This document shows, piece by piece, positions 35,523 to 44,458 of a DNA stretch of 50,357 nt. The first letter of the stretch is position 1. Every line of letters starts with the position of its first letter. The DNA comes from Prevotella sp. UBA7764 (lineage in GTDB: Bacteria; Bacteroidota; Bacteroidia; Bacteroidales; Bacteroidaceae). Under the pieces are notes generated by a model. That model did not search any database and was not told the DNA's origin. It was given only the letters and a program-made list of their open reading frames with translations. The stretch is taken from assembly GCA_002481295.1 (NCBI GenBank), contig DLDU01000004.1:1-50357 (forward strand), written 5' to 3'. The translations under genes were made by a program, and so were the position numbers.

Positions 35523-35588
35523 TCAGATAACTGAGATGACAAGGTCAGATAACTGAGATGTCAAGGTCAGATAACTGAGATGACCGCA
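35523..35588 (+). repeat. Three 22-bp tandem repeats
   Basis: Units at 35523, 35545 and 35567, each TCAGATAACTGAGATGACAA plus GG with one or two changes. They form the front of interspersed repeat copy B. Confidence 0.85.
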
Positions 35589-35775
35589 TCAAAAGGGTGT
35601 TTTAATGGGAATTTCTTTCAAAAATAGCCCTTAAAAGAGTCTTTTATGCGATATGTAATTTACCGATATGTTGCTATCTGCTTGTCAATCAGATAATTAG
35701 CAAAAACCGCCTAAAATCGCGAAAATCCGGACAAGGGACGACTTGCTTCTGAGAATCGCAATCTCAGAGCCGTTT
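35589..35775 (+). repeat. Interspersed intergenic repeat, copy B
   Basis: Block 35597-35625 matches copy A block 16329-16357 at 26 of 29 positions. The second block (AAAATCGCGAAAATCCGG, about 35713) lies 116-117 nt on, against 115 in copy A. A hairpin, TCTGAGA/TCTCAGA, follows at about 35749-35770. Non-coding. Confidence 0.65.
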
Positions 35776-35942
35776 ATTTGTTAGTTTATTCAACAAATCG
35801 TCCTTTGTTTGATGATTAGTCTTTCAATATCTCTGTGTGAGGACAGAGTAACAGACTTATACGCTACAAGGCGAAGCCCTCTCTCTGTGGCTTCGTGTCT
35901 CTGTGTGAGATATAAAAAAAATAAATTTTCTTATTCGTTTTC

Positions 35943-35973
35943 TTTGTATTGTATTCAGATTGCAGTAACTTTG
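35943..35973 (+). promoter_or_regulatory. Promoter of the CCA-adding enzyme gene
   Basis: TTTG at 35943-35946, 19 nt, TAACTTTG at 35966-35973: full consensus, 18 bp before the chosen ATG at 35992. This argues against the longer frame that opens at 35809. Confidence 0.8.
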
Positions 35974-35991
35974 CATCTTAAAACGAAAATT

Positions 35992-37521
35992 ATGAGAATG
36001 CTGAGTGACGACGAGCTGGCTATGCTGCTCGACAAAAAGATCTTTCACACCATATCGGAAGTGGCCGACGGCCTGGGCGTAGAGTGCTACGTTGTAGGGG
36101 GCTATGTGCGTGACCTCTTCCTCGAAAGACCGTCCAACGACATCGATGTGGTCGTCGTCGGTAGCGGCATCGACGTGGCGCAAGCCTTGAAAAACAAGCT
36201 CGGTCGTGCTGCCCATCTGAGTGTTTTTCGCAACTTCGGCACAGCGCAAGTCAAATACCACGACACTGAGGTGGAGTTTGTTGGTGCCCGCAAGGAAAGC
36301 TACAGCCACGACAGCCGTAAGCCGCATGTCGAGGACGGCACGTTGGAGGACGACCAGAACCGGCGCGACTTCACTATCAACGCGCTGGCTGTCTGCCTCA
36401 ACGCCGACCGTTTTGGCGAGCTTGTCGATCCTTTCGACGGGCTCGCGGACCTCGAAGACGGCATCATCCGCACGCCCCTTGACCCTGACATTACCTTCTC
36501 CGATGACCCGCTGCGCATGATGCGCTGCGTGAGATTCGCCACGCAGTTGAAGTTTTACATCGAAGACGAGACCTTCGACGCACTGACACGCAATGCCGAG
36601 CGGCTGAAGATCATCAGCGGAGAGCGCATTGAGGAGGAACTCAACAAGATCATCCTTGCCGACCAGCCCAGCCGTGGCTTTGTGGACTTGCACCGTGCGG
36701 GTCTGCTCACACTGATTCTTCCTGAGCTCACCGCGCTCGACAACGTGGAGACACGCAAGGGCCGTGCTCATAAAAACAACTTCTACCATACCCTCGAAGT
36801 CCTCGACAACGTTTGCCGCCGGCAGGACGATCGTCGGAGCTATCTCGTGGAGAAGCTCCAGGACAAGGATGCCGACGAGAAGCAAAAAGAGGAGTGGAAA
36901 GCCGACTTGCAGCATCTCGACGACCACCGTCTTTGGTTGCGTTGGGCAGCACTGATGCACGATGTCGGCAAGGCAAAGTGCAAACGGTGGGACGACGCCC
37001 AGGGCTGGACCTTCCACAACCATAACTATGTCGGTGCCAAGATGGTGTCGGCGATCTTCCGTCGCATGAAACTGCCGATGGACATGAAGATGAAATATGT
37101 GCAGAAACTCGTGGACTTGCACATGCGGCCCATAGTCATCGCTGACGAAGAGGTCACCGACAGTGCGGTCAGACGACTGGTCAACGATGCCGGCGACGAC
37201 ATCGACGACCTGATGATGCTCTGCGAGGCCGACATCACGAGCAAGAACAGCCAGCGCAAGCAGCGCTTTCTGGAGAATTTCCGCATGGTGCGTGAGAAGA
37301 TCACGGACCTGAAAGAAAAGGACTACAAACGCCTGCTGCAACCCTGCATCGACGGCAATGAGATTATGGAGATGTTCGGCCTGAAGCCTTCAAGAGAGGT
37401 CGGCCAGCTCAAGCAAGCCTTGAAGCAGGCTGTCCTCGACAACACCGTGCCCAACGAGCGTGAGCCCCTCATGGTGCTGTTGCAGGAAAAAGCAAAGGCC
37501 TTGGGACTGAAAACGAAATAG
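35992..37521 (+). CDS. cca: CCA tRNA nucleotidyltransferase with HD domain
   Basis: A 509-residue enzyme that builds or repairs the 3' CCA of tRNAs. The class II nucleotidyltransferase head shows CYVVGGYVRDLFLERPSNDI followed by DVVVVG (catalytic DxD), and RRDFTINALAVCLN and DPLRMMRCVRFATQL are diagnostic. An HD phosphohydrolase domain follows, with LRWAALMHDVGKAKC and the later FHNHNYVGAKM. A charged insert with many Lys, Glu and Asp lies before the HD motif. The start at 35992 is set by the promoter 18 bp upstream and by similarity. The one tRNA in this window lacks an encoded CCA, so the enzyme is needed. Confidence 0.95.
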   Translation: MRMLSDDELAMLLDKKIFHTISEVADGLGVECYVVGGYVRDLFLERPSNDIDVVVVGSGIDVAQALKNKLGRAAHLSVFRNFGTAQVKYHDTEVEFVGARKESYSHDSRKPHVEDGTLEDDQNRRDFTINALAVCLNADRFGELVDPFDGLADLEDGIIRTPLDPDITFSDDPLRMMRCVRFATQLKFYIEDETFDALTRNAERLKIISGERIEEELNKIILADQPSRGFVDLHRAGLLTLILPELTALDNVETRKGRAHKNNFYHTLEVLDNVCRRQDDRRSYLVEKLQDKDADEKQKEEWKADLQHLDDHRLWLRWAALMHDVGKAKCKRWDDAQGWTFHNHNYVGAKMVSAIFRRMKLPMDMKMKYVQKLVDLHMRPIVIADEEVTDSAVRRLVNDAGDDIDDLMMLCEADITSKNSQRKQRFLENFRMVREKITDLKEKDYKRLLQPCIDGNEIMEMFGLKPSREVGQLKQALKQAVLDNTVPNEREPLMVLLQEKAKALGLKTK

Positions 37522-37742
37522 AGTAACTGTTCAGCTAATGAAGTTGAAGACTTACTGCTTGTTGTCTTATCAAGAATGAGAGAATTGTAGAATCTCCGTA
37601 ACTGTTAGACGAAAGAGTCCTGTGACTGTTTTCTCTCAAGAATTTTAGAATGAGAGAATTCTGTCGATAGTCGGATTCTCTCATTTCCAATTTCCAAAGG
37701 CAAGTGCCCTCAAAGCATGTATCCATAGCCTTGAGGCTCATC
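37522..37742. other. Gene-free interval
   Basis: No coding frame. AATGAGAGAAT (about 37649) and ATTCTCTCATT (about 37674) form a hairpin, and the GAATGAGAGAATT motif also occurs once earlier (about 37574). It probably ends the transcript of the CCA-adding enzyme, though no U-tract is obvious. Confidence 0.4.
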
Positions 37743-37788
37743 TTTTAACGCGCCATCTCCGATGGCGTGAAGAATATCAACGAATATA
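37743..37788 (+). repeat. 46-bp element outside the SusCD locus, left copy
   Basis: TTTTAACGCGCCATCTCCGA followed by TGGCGTGAAGAATATC and AACGAATATA. It contains a hairpin (CGCCATC/GATGGCG) and matches the minus strand of 48874-48919 at 41 of 46 positions. Confidence 0.75.
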
Positions 37789-37821
37789 AAAGTCATATTC
37801 CCCATATATCGTAGCATTAAA

Positions 37822-37849
37822 AAAGGCCGGCAATTTCTTGCCAGCCTTT
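37822..37849 (-). terminator. Terminator after the left susD
   Basis: AAAGGCCGGCAA and TTGCCAGCCTTT pair with one mismatch around TTTC; on the minus strand TTTTTTAATGC follows. It lies 20 bp past the susD stop. Confidence 0.8.
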
Positions 37850-37868
37850 ATTGTATTTAGATGACTGT

Positions 37869-39509
37869 TTACTTTGCAGGTGTAGGAACAGCCACGATTT
37901 CATTGTTCTTGCCTTGGAGAGCCTTGTTGTTGTTGACCTCATCCTCAGGGATAATCCACAGCATGATTTTGGATTCTGCCGGGATGTTGTAGGTCACTGT
38001 CGGGTCATAGTTAGCTCCACGACGGTCGATAGGCTTCTTCAGACGCATGATGTCGAAGTAAGAGAAGCCCTCACCCCAAAGCTCTACATGACGCTGGAAC
38101 CATACAGCTTCCTGTACGCCTTCTGCCGTCGTAGCATTGCAAGTGTAGTCGGGATCACGATAGTTGCGGACAAAGTCCTCAAGGATCTTCTTACCACCAA
38201 CCACGTCGCCGCTCATGGCAGTAGCCTCAGCTTGGATGAGAATCATCTCCTCCACACGCATCAAAGGCACGTCGCAGGCGTTGGTCTCATTGCCATAGGC
38301 ATCCTGATAAGGGCCAAACTTTACGTTCAAATAAGGATCCGTCCAATCGATAACTTCTTCTCCGGATTTATTAAAGACAGCCACATACTTGGTACCTGAC
38401 TCCGGGTCTTCCTCATCTTTGACAAAATTGGCGTTGACGATGGGCAAATGCAAATTCGCGTCGAGCCACCAGCCCTTACGTACATCAGTAGATGGAATCT
38501 CGTTCCACAACTTGCTGTTGATGCAGCGCGAAGCATACATGGGTGAGTAACCGTTTCCGGTGAACGAACTCATCATGGAGGGGAAATTCAAAATACCTGT
38601 CTGAACAATATCACTGGTCTCGTTGACGTCCATACCCCAGATCCAGTTGGCCGCGCTAATCTCATTAAAACCTGGGTTGGCAGCCTCTGAAATGCTCAGC
38701 GGGGTAAAGCCTTCGGCAGCTTTGGCGGCATCTTCTGCGGCAGCCTTCCAATTTTGCATGATAAGCTCAGCGCGGGCACGAAGACCATAAGCCACTTGCT
38801 GATCAATGTCTCCGTGACTGCTTCTGCTTACTCCGTCCAATAGAGTCACCGCATTGTTAAGGTCGTCCATAATGAAATCATAGACATCTTTCACGGTAGC
38901 ACGTGGGTTGTCAGCAGCCTGCTCAGCGGTAGTCGTCTCCTTGATGATAGGTACACAGGGAGCATCCTCGTGACCTTTATAGGTGAACTGGTACATCTGG
39001 GCCAGATTCATGTAGCAGAAAGCACGCATGGCAAGAGCTTTGCCACGGGCTGCGGCGGCTGTACTGTTATCCTGGTAAGAACTGGCAGTAGCCGAAACGA
39101 TAGAGTTGGCCTGCATAATGTTCTTGTACTGCTGGTTCCACAAGAAATAAGTGATGTCACTCTTGTCTGTACGGTCGCCAAAATTCAGATTATTTCGGTA
39201 CCAGTTGTAGCCGGAATTGGGTGAGACCTCATCCTGACCGGCGTTATCCATCATCATCATGGTAGAAGCATAGCCGAAATCGTAGTGACGGGTTGCACCG
39301 TACCAACTGTTGATAGCCTCAGCCTGGATCATGTTGGAGTACATACCTTTGACAAGACCGTCTAATGACGCGGCATTCTTGTCCAAAGTCTCTTTCGTCA
39401 GTGTACTTCCACTGGGCTCTGTATCCATACTGTCCGTGCAGCTTCCGGCAGTGAGCGCCAAAGCAGCTACGGCAGCAACGGAATAGATATATTTGAATGT
39501 TTTTTTCAT
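37869..39509 (-). CDS. SusD/RagB-family nutrient-binding lipoprotein (left pair)
   Basis: A 546-residue surface lipoprotein that sits as a lid on its SusC partner and captures glycan or peptide. The signal ends in LALTAGSC with lipidated Cys at residue 24. Tetratricopeptide-type helices run through the N-terminal half (GKALAMRAFCYMNLAQMYQF is the usual motif), and the C-terminal part has PLMRVEEMILIQAEATAMSG and WGEGFSYFDIMRLK, both standard. It starts 27 bp after its susC. It is not closely similar to the right-hand SusD at 47228-48784. Substrate unknown: no glycosidase is nearby. Confidence 0.95.
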   Translation of the reverse strand: MKKTFKYIYSVAAVAALALTAGSCTDSMDTEPSGSTLTKETLDKNAASLDGLVKGMYSNMIQAEAINSWYGATRHYDFGYASTMMMMDNAGQDEVSPNSGYNWYRNNLNFGDRTDKSDITYFLWNQQYKNIMQANSIVSATASSYQDNSTAAAARGKALAMRAFCYMNLAQMYQFTYKGHEDAPCVPIIKETTTAEQAADNPRATVKDVYDFIMDDLNNAVTLLDGVSRSSHGDIDQQVAYGLRARAELIMQNWKAAAEDAAKAAEGFTPLSISEAANPGFNEISAANWIWGMDVNETSDIVQTGILNFPSMMSSFTGNGYSPMYASRCINSKLWNEIPSTDVRKGWWLDANLHLPIVNANFVKDEEDPESGTKYVAVFNKSGEEVIDWTDPYLNVKFGPYQDAYGNETNACDVPLMRVEEMILIQAEATAMSGDVVGGKKILEDFVRNYRDPDYTCNATTAEGVQEAVWFQRHVELWGEGFSYFDIMRLKKPIDRRGANYDPTVTYNIPAESKIMLWIIPEDEVNNNKALQGKNNEIVAVPTPAK

Positions 39510-39536
39510 TGTTGTCTTTCCTTTTATTCAGTATGT

Positions 39537-42500
39537 TTAGAACTTAACCGTTACGCCACCGCTGAGGGTACGCAAAGCAGAATAGTTTATTCCTGTGACG
39601 CTACTATAAGACTGGCGTGGATCAAGTCCCTTGCGCTTGGCGAAGAGAGCTACGTTGTCAGCCGTGAAATAGAGGCGCAATCCTTTCAGGCCTATCTTGT
39701 TAAGCCATGTATGGGGGATGTTGTAACCAACCGAGATATTGTCAATATCGAGGTAGTTGGAGCTTACAACAAAGCGGTCTGAAGTCGCGTTGGCATACTT
39801 GTCGGTAACGTCTACGCGGGGAATGTTGCTTGTCTGATTCGTCTCACTCCATGAGTTGAGAATATCCTTGTGCCATCCCGTGCCGGCTTCATTGGCAGTG
39901 TTGGCATGCATTAGTGTCTGATAACCCCAGTCACGGCACTTGCCGCCAAGCTGGTAAGATGTGCTGATGGAGAAGTCGAAGCCGTAGGCAGCCACCTTGA
40001 CACCGAAACCGCCATAGACATCGGGCAGACGATCGCCGAGCTCATACTGAGTAGCTGTAGCCCAGTTGGCAGTCTTCTTCACGCCCGTAACCTTGCCGTT
40101 GGCATCAGTCTGGTCGACATAATACAGCGCCTGACCCTTTTCAGCTGTCTCGCCATCGACGAGGCTGGCCTTGTCAGCATCAGAACCAGTGTAGACACCG
40201 GCGAACTTGCGCATGTAGTAGTTGTACATACTTCCGCCCTCACGATAGAGGCTCGTGTCGTCGATCCAACGTCCCTTGAGCTCAGGAGCGAGCTTCTCGA
40301 TGCGGTTGGTCATTGTGGTGGCGTTGGCATAGAGGCTGACGGTGATGTCCTTGGTCTTATAGACATCGGAGTTCAAGTCAAACTCAAAGCCGAAGTTACG
40401 TACCTTGCCGATGTTCTTTGGGAAGTACGCGTAGCCGTTGGACACAGCCACCGGCATGTAGTAGAGCAGGTCGTCGGTCGTACGGTTGTAGTACTCCACG
40501 CTACCGCTGAGCTTGCCGTTCCAGAGGTTGAAGTCGAAACCGGTGTTGAATGAATAAGAAGTTTCCCAAGTGATGTCGGAATTACCCTTGACATACAGCG
40601 TGGTGGCAGCCTCGTCGTTGACATTCACCATACGGTAGATATCCTCGTAAGGATAGTAGTTGGGGGCCGGGGGGTTACTGTTTTGCAACAACAGGTTGTC
40701 GTTACCCTGCACACCGTAGCTAATCTTGTATTTCAGGAAGGTCAACCAATCCTTTGTCGGCTGCATGAAAGCCTCCTTGCTGATAACCCAGGCGGCACCA
40801 ACGCTGCCGAAGTCACCCCAGCGGCTGTCCTTAGCGAAACGGGAAGAACCGTCACGACGATAAGATACACTGGCAAAGTATTTCTCATCATAGTTGTACT
40901 GCACACGACCGAACCAGCCGCGCGTGGAGTAGCGGTCGGTGTAAGAACCAGTAGCAAGTGTCTTCAGTGCGTTGTCCAGCTCCATGACATTCGGGAAATA
41001 GAGCTTGTTCTTGTTGCCATAGAGCTCAGAGGTCGTAAAGTCGTAGCGCTCATGACCCAACAGCGCCGTGATGCTGTGCTTGCCGAAGTCGTGAGAGTAG
41101 TTCAGCAGGAACTGGCGGTTGATAGCCTTGGTGGTGTAGGCGTACTTATAGATCGAGCCACCCATGCTGGCATACTGGCCATAGAAAGCATTGTAGAGTG
41201 TAGTGCGGTTGGTATGGTCGATGTCCAAGCCAAGATTGTAGTTGAACGACAGACCATCGTAGATGTCAAACTCTGCACCCCAACGTCCGCTGAGGACATC
41301 GGCAGAATATTTGTTCTTATCCAGCTGACCGCTGCTGGCAGGGTTAGAACCGCTCATGAACGTACGGTTGCCGGCATAGTCGGTCAAGCCTTTACCATCG
41401 CCATAGTCATACATGGTGAAACCGTTGGCATCCTTCATGATATTACCTTTGGCATCGCGCACATAGAGGGGATAGATAGGAGCCATGAAGTTGGCAACAT
41501 AGAAGATGTTGGCTGATGACGTGCTGTTCCAGTCGTTCTTATCGGTGACAGAGTAGTTGGAGTTATAATGTGTGTAGGCAACATTGGAGGTTAACTTCAA
41601 CCAGGGCTTCACCTGATAGTCAACCTTGCTACGTGTGGTGAAACGCTCGAAACCGGAGTTCTTCACGACACCCTCGTCGTTGAGGTAACCGGCAGATGTG
41701 AAGTAGCTGATCTTCTCGCCCTTGCCGGAAACAGTAGCGTTGTACTCCTGACGGACATTGCTCTTGTTGTAAACCTCATCATACCAGTTGTCCGGCAGAT
41801 AGGTGTAGTTGCTGTCCTTGTAACCAAGAGTTGCTTTAGGATTGATCTTGCCGTCCATGCCAATGAGGCTCTCGCCATCAGGCACAGTGAAGATCGTATA
41901 ACCTACACCACCATCGCCGCTTGTCGGAAGTATTTTGTTGGCATATTTGTTGGCCTGCTCAGCAGTGAGGCCCTGGCCGAGGCCACTGTTGTAGATAGCC
42001 TCATAGGCTTTCTCCATGTATGTGGCAGGACTCTTGATGACATCGTAGTTGGACACGGCGCGAGACTCGTGACCGATCTTTGCGTCAAAGGTCACTTGTG
42101 CCTCACCTGTCTTACCACTCTTTGTAGTAACAAGGATGACACCATTAGCACCACGCGCGCCATAAAGGGCGTTGGCTGCAGCATCCTTCAATACGGTCAG
42201 AGAAGCAATATCATTGGGGTTGATGGCTGAAATATCACCATCGTAAGGTACACCGTCAACAACATACAAAGGTGCGTTGCTGGAAGCGAATGAACCAATA
42301 CCGCGGATGCGGACAGAAGCAGTCTCACCCGGTTTGCCGCTTGGCACTGTCACCTGAACACTTGCGGCCTCACCGCTCAGTGCCTGTGTGAGGTTGGCGA
42401 CCTGACGGTCAGCGAGTTTGTCAGCTTTGATCTCAGCAGCAGATCCGGTGAAGGAGCTCTTCTTCTGTGTACCATAAGCTACAACCATCACCTCGTCGAG

Positions 42501-42794
42501 GGTTTTGTTGTCGTTTACCAATACCACCTTCATGTTGCCGCCGGCCTTCACGGTCTGTGGTTTCATGCCGAGGTAGCTGACCACCAGCTTGGCACCAGCG
42601 GGGGCGTTGAGCTGGAAGTGACCGTTCACGTCGGTGACGGTACCTGTGTTTGTACCTTCCACCTTGATGGCGGCGCCAACAACTGGTTCGCCGTCGTCTC
42701 CGGAGGTTACGGTACCACTAACATTCGTCTGAGCCATCACGCTTCCCGCGAAGAGGAAGGTTCCGGCCAAAAGCGTCATTAGTCTTTTTTCCAT
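39537..42794 (-). CDS. SusC/RagA-family TonB-dependent outer-membrane transporter (left pair)
   Basis: A 1,085-residue outer-membrane importer. Signal peptide to residue 21 (ending VMAQ), then a carboxypeptidase-D-like domain at 26-101, the TonB-box region and plug at about 105-225 (VRIRGIGSFASSNAPLYVVD, LKDAAANALYGARGANGVIL), and a 22-strand barrel to a C-terminal Phe. The first 101 residues match the right-hand SusC except V39I and I43V; the rest is clearly different. In the present orientation no consensus promoter reads into this gene, so it may be silent. Coupled to its susD 27 bp downstream. Confidence 0.96.
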   Translation of the reverse strand: MEKRLMTLLAGTFLFAGSVMAQTNVSGTVTSGDDGEPVVGAAIKVEGTNTGTVTDVNGHFQLNAPAGAKLVVSYLGMKPQTVKAGGNMKVVLVNDNKTLDEVMVVAYGTQKKSSFTGSAAEIKADKLADRQVANLTQALSGEAASVQVTVPSGKPGETASVRIRGIGSFASSNAPLYVVDGVPYDGDISAINPNDIASLTVLKDAAANALYGARGANGVILVTTKSGKTGEAQVTFDAKIGHESRAVSNYDVIKSPATYMEKAYEAIYNSGLGQGLTAEQANKYANKILPTSGDGGVGYTIFTVPDGESLIGMDGKINPKATLGYKDSNYTYLPDNWYDEVYNKSNVRQEYNATVSGKGEKISYFTSAGYLNDEGVVKNSGFERFTTRSKVDYQVKPWLKLTSNVAYTHYNSNYSVTDKNDWNSTSSANIFYVANFMAPIYPLYVRDAKGNIMKDANGFTMYDYGDGKGLTDYAGNRTFMSGSNPASSGQLDKNKYSADVLSGRWGAEFDIYDGLSFNYNLGLDIDHTNRTTLYNAFYGQYASMGGSIYKYAYTTKAINRQFLLNYSHDFGKHSITALLGHERYDFTTSELYGNKNKLYFPNVMELDNALKTLATGSYTDRYSTRGWFGRVQYNYDEKYFASVSYRRDGSSRFAKDSRWGDFGSVGAAWVISKEAFMQPTKDWLTFLKYKISYGVQGNDNLLLQNSNPPAPNYYPYEDIYRMVNVNDEAATTLYVKGNSDITWETSYSFNTGFDFNLWNGKLSGSVEYYNRTTDDLLYYMPVAVSNGYAYFPKNIGKVRNFGFEFDLNSDVYKTKDITVSLYANATTMTNRIEKLAPELKGRWIDDTSLYREGGSMYNYYMRKFAGVYTGSDADKASLVDGETAEKGQALYYVDQTDANGKVTGVKKTANWATATQYELGDRLPDVYGGFGVKVAAYGFDFSISTSYQLGGKCRDWGYQTLMHANTANEAGTGWHKDILNSWSETNQTSNIPRVDVTDKYANATSDRFVVSSNYLDIDNISVGYNIPHTWLNKIGLKGLRLYFTADNVALFAKRKGLDPRQSYSSVTGINYSALRTLSGGVTVKF

Positions 42795-42967
42795 AAATTC
42801 TCTCTTTAGTTAAAAATATAATGTTATGATCTTATTCTCTGTTATGTTTTCTATGTTCCTGTTCAGTGCGTCCTCTCTTTTTGTCCACACCTTATTATAT
42901 ATGTCTTCTCTTTCTATCAGTCCTCCTCCCTCTCTACGGCTGTGTCTTCCTCCCCGCGGGAGGCGGA
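42492..42967 (-). repeat. 476-bp inverted repeat, left arm
   Basis: From codon 101 of the left susC through its start (42794) and 173 bp of leader to 42967. Aligned by hand to 43983-44458, I count about 13 mismatches: 2 in the leader, 11 in the coding part, none in the last 100 bases before the inner boundary. The outer end carries a CCTCCC-GCG-GGGAGG hairpin. Confidence 0.93.
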
Positions 42968-42975
42968 CGCTAAAG

Positions 42976-43007
42976 TTTGCTGATGCAACAGAATTAATGT
43001 ATCTTTG
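42976..43007 (+). promoter_or_regulatory. Promoter P1 of the recombinase remnant
   Basis: TTTG at 42976-42979, 20 nt, TATCTTTG at 43000-43007: full consensus, 9 bp inside the spacer and reading rightward into the recombinase remnant. Confidence 0.75.
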
Positions 43008-43045
43008 CCAGTGCTTTATAATTGTATTACTAAATCGCTATACCC

Positions 43046-43733
43046 ATGTTCCGCTTTTCTTTCCACATCTCATTATCTCTCCGTCGTCTTCACTTTTCAC
43101 TGTCAGGAGGATCAAGGCACAACAGCAAAGTATCATTCTTATTAAGCGCTGAGCAGCAAGCCAAACACTGTGAAGAAGCCAATCGGTTCAGTACCGCAAA
43201 GAACTACCGGACGGCTATCCGTTCGCTCAGCCGCTTCCTGCAAGGACAGCAATTAACGGTCAAAGATATTTCACCGGAGCTGATGGCAGACTATGCTTAA
43301 TGGCTGCGGCAACAAGGCATCAGCATGAACACCGTATCATGCTACCTGCGTTCCTTGCGTGCTATATATAATAAGGTGGTAAAGCAATACGACTTGGAAG
43401 ACCGCAAGCCGTTTAAAGACTTGTTCACCGGTCACGCCAAGACCGTGAAGCGATCGGCCACCGGCGACGACATCAAACGTCTGCAGGCAATGATACTCCC
43501 CCAGCACTCTCCACAAACTTGAAAAGCTGGCAGGGCTGAAGCGTGGCTTAACCTCATACGTCGTCCGCCACACATGGGCGAGCGTAGCATACGACACCAA
43601 TATCGACCTTGCCGTCATCGCCAGCGCACTCGGCCACACCAATACCAACACTACACGCATCTACATCCGAGACATCAACAACCGCAGGCTTGCAGAAACC
43701 AACCATAAAGTGTTGGGAAGGATATTGCCATAG
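43046..43733 (+). pseudogene. Degraded tyrosine recombinase
   Basis: The N-terminal SAM-like DNA-binding domain is readable (FLLSAEQQAKHCEEANRFST, then NYRTAIRSLSRFLQ). A TAA at 43298-43300 interrupts it in a place where ACTATGCT-TAA-TGGCTG suggests a former Gln codon; the same frame goes on with WLRQQGISMNTVSCYLRSLR to a second stop at 43520-43522. The C-terminal catalytic end continues in another frame from about 43515: SYVVRHTWASVAY then ASALGHTNTNTTRIYIRD, with the His-x-x-Trp, Gly-His and Tyr of the family. The first half of the catalytic domain, with its first Arg, is missing. It cannot yield an active enzyme as it stands. Confidence 0.88.
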
Positions 43734-43900
43734 AAACAATTCATTGCCACCCTCACTTCCACATATAAATAATAGACAAAGGTTCAATATAACCGATGAT
43801 TTTAAGTCACTGCTCTGTTAATAACCTGTTACTCACATTCAGCGAAAACAACGAAACCCTAAGCAAAATGAAACAAAATCAAAACTTTAACATTAAAATA

Positions 43901-43932
43901 TTTGCTTAATTTAGAAATATTATTTAAATTTG
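43901..43932 (+). promoter_or_regulatory. Promoter P2 inside the spacer, reading into the right susC
   Basis: TTTG at 43901-43904, 20 nt, TAAATTTG at 43925-43932: full consensus. It lies 51 bp inside the spacer from the right repeat arm. Transcription would start near 43940 and give a leader of about 215 nt. Inversion of the spacer would turn it toward the left susC. Confidence 0.8.
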
Positions 43933-43982
43933 CAGTCTGGTATGATTCTATTAAATAGAAAAGAGAGATAAAGCAAGACTTA

Positions 43983-44458
43983 TCCGCCTCCCGCGGGGAG
44001 GAAGACACAGCCGTAGAGAGGGAGGAGGACTGATAGAAAGAGAAGACATATATAATAAGGTGTGGACAAAAAGAGAGGACGCACTAAGCAGGAACATAGA
44101 AAACATAACAGAGAATAAGATCATAACATTATATTTTTAACTAAAGAGAGAATTTATGGAAAAAAGACTAATGACGCTTTTGGCCGGAACCTTCCTCTTC
44201 GCAGGGAGCGTGATGGCTCAGACGAATGTTAGTGGTACCGTAACCTCCGGAGACGACGGCGAGCCAGTTATCGGCGCTGCCGTGAAGGTGGAAGGTACAA
44301 ACACAGGTACCGTCACCGACGTGAACGGTCACTTCCAGCTTAACGCCCCCGCAGGCGCCAAGCTGGTGGTCAGCTACCTCGGCATGAAACCACAGACCGT
44401 GAAGGCCGGCGGCAACATGAAGGTGGTATTGGTAAACGACAACAAAACCCTCGACGAG
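43983..44458 (+). repeat. 476-bp inverted repeat, right arm
   Basis: Mirror image of 42492-42967: 173 bp of leader with a CCTCCC-GCG-GGGAGG hairpin at its outer end and the motif ATATATAATAAGGTGTGGA at 44048-44066, then the first 101 codons of the right susC. It ends at the codon for Glu-101, after which the two genes diverge at once. Confidence 0.93.

Noticed and set aside
35523..35588. A CRISPR-like repeat
   Set aside because: Units are tandem at 22 bp with no spacers.
35857..37341. A 494-codon open frame antisense to the CCA-adding enzyme
   Set aside because: It mirrors a conserved enzyme, begins without a promoter and resembles no family.
43361..43380. Another copy of the ATATATAATAAGGTG motif
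   Set aside because: It lies in the recombinase remnant, where it encodes the usual family residues (AIYNKVV), so the match is probably a coding coincidence.
43046..43733. An intact integrase or integrated element
   Set aside because: The gene is broken in at least three ways and there are no other mobile-element genes or terminal direct repeats around it.
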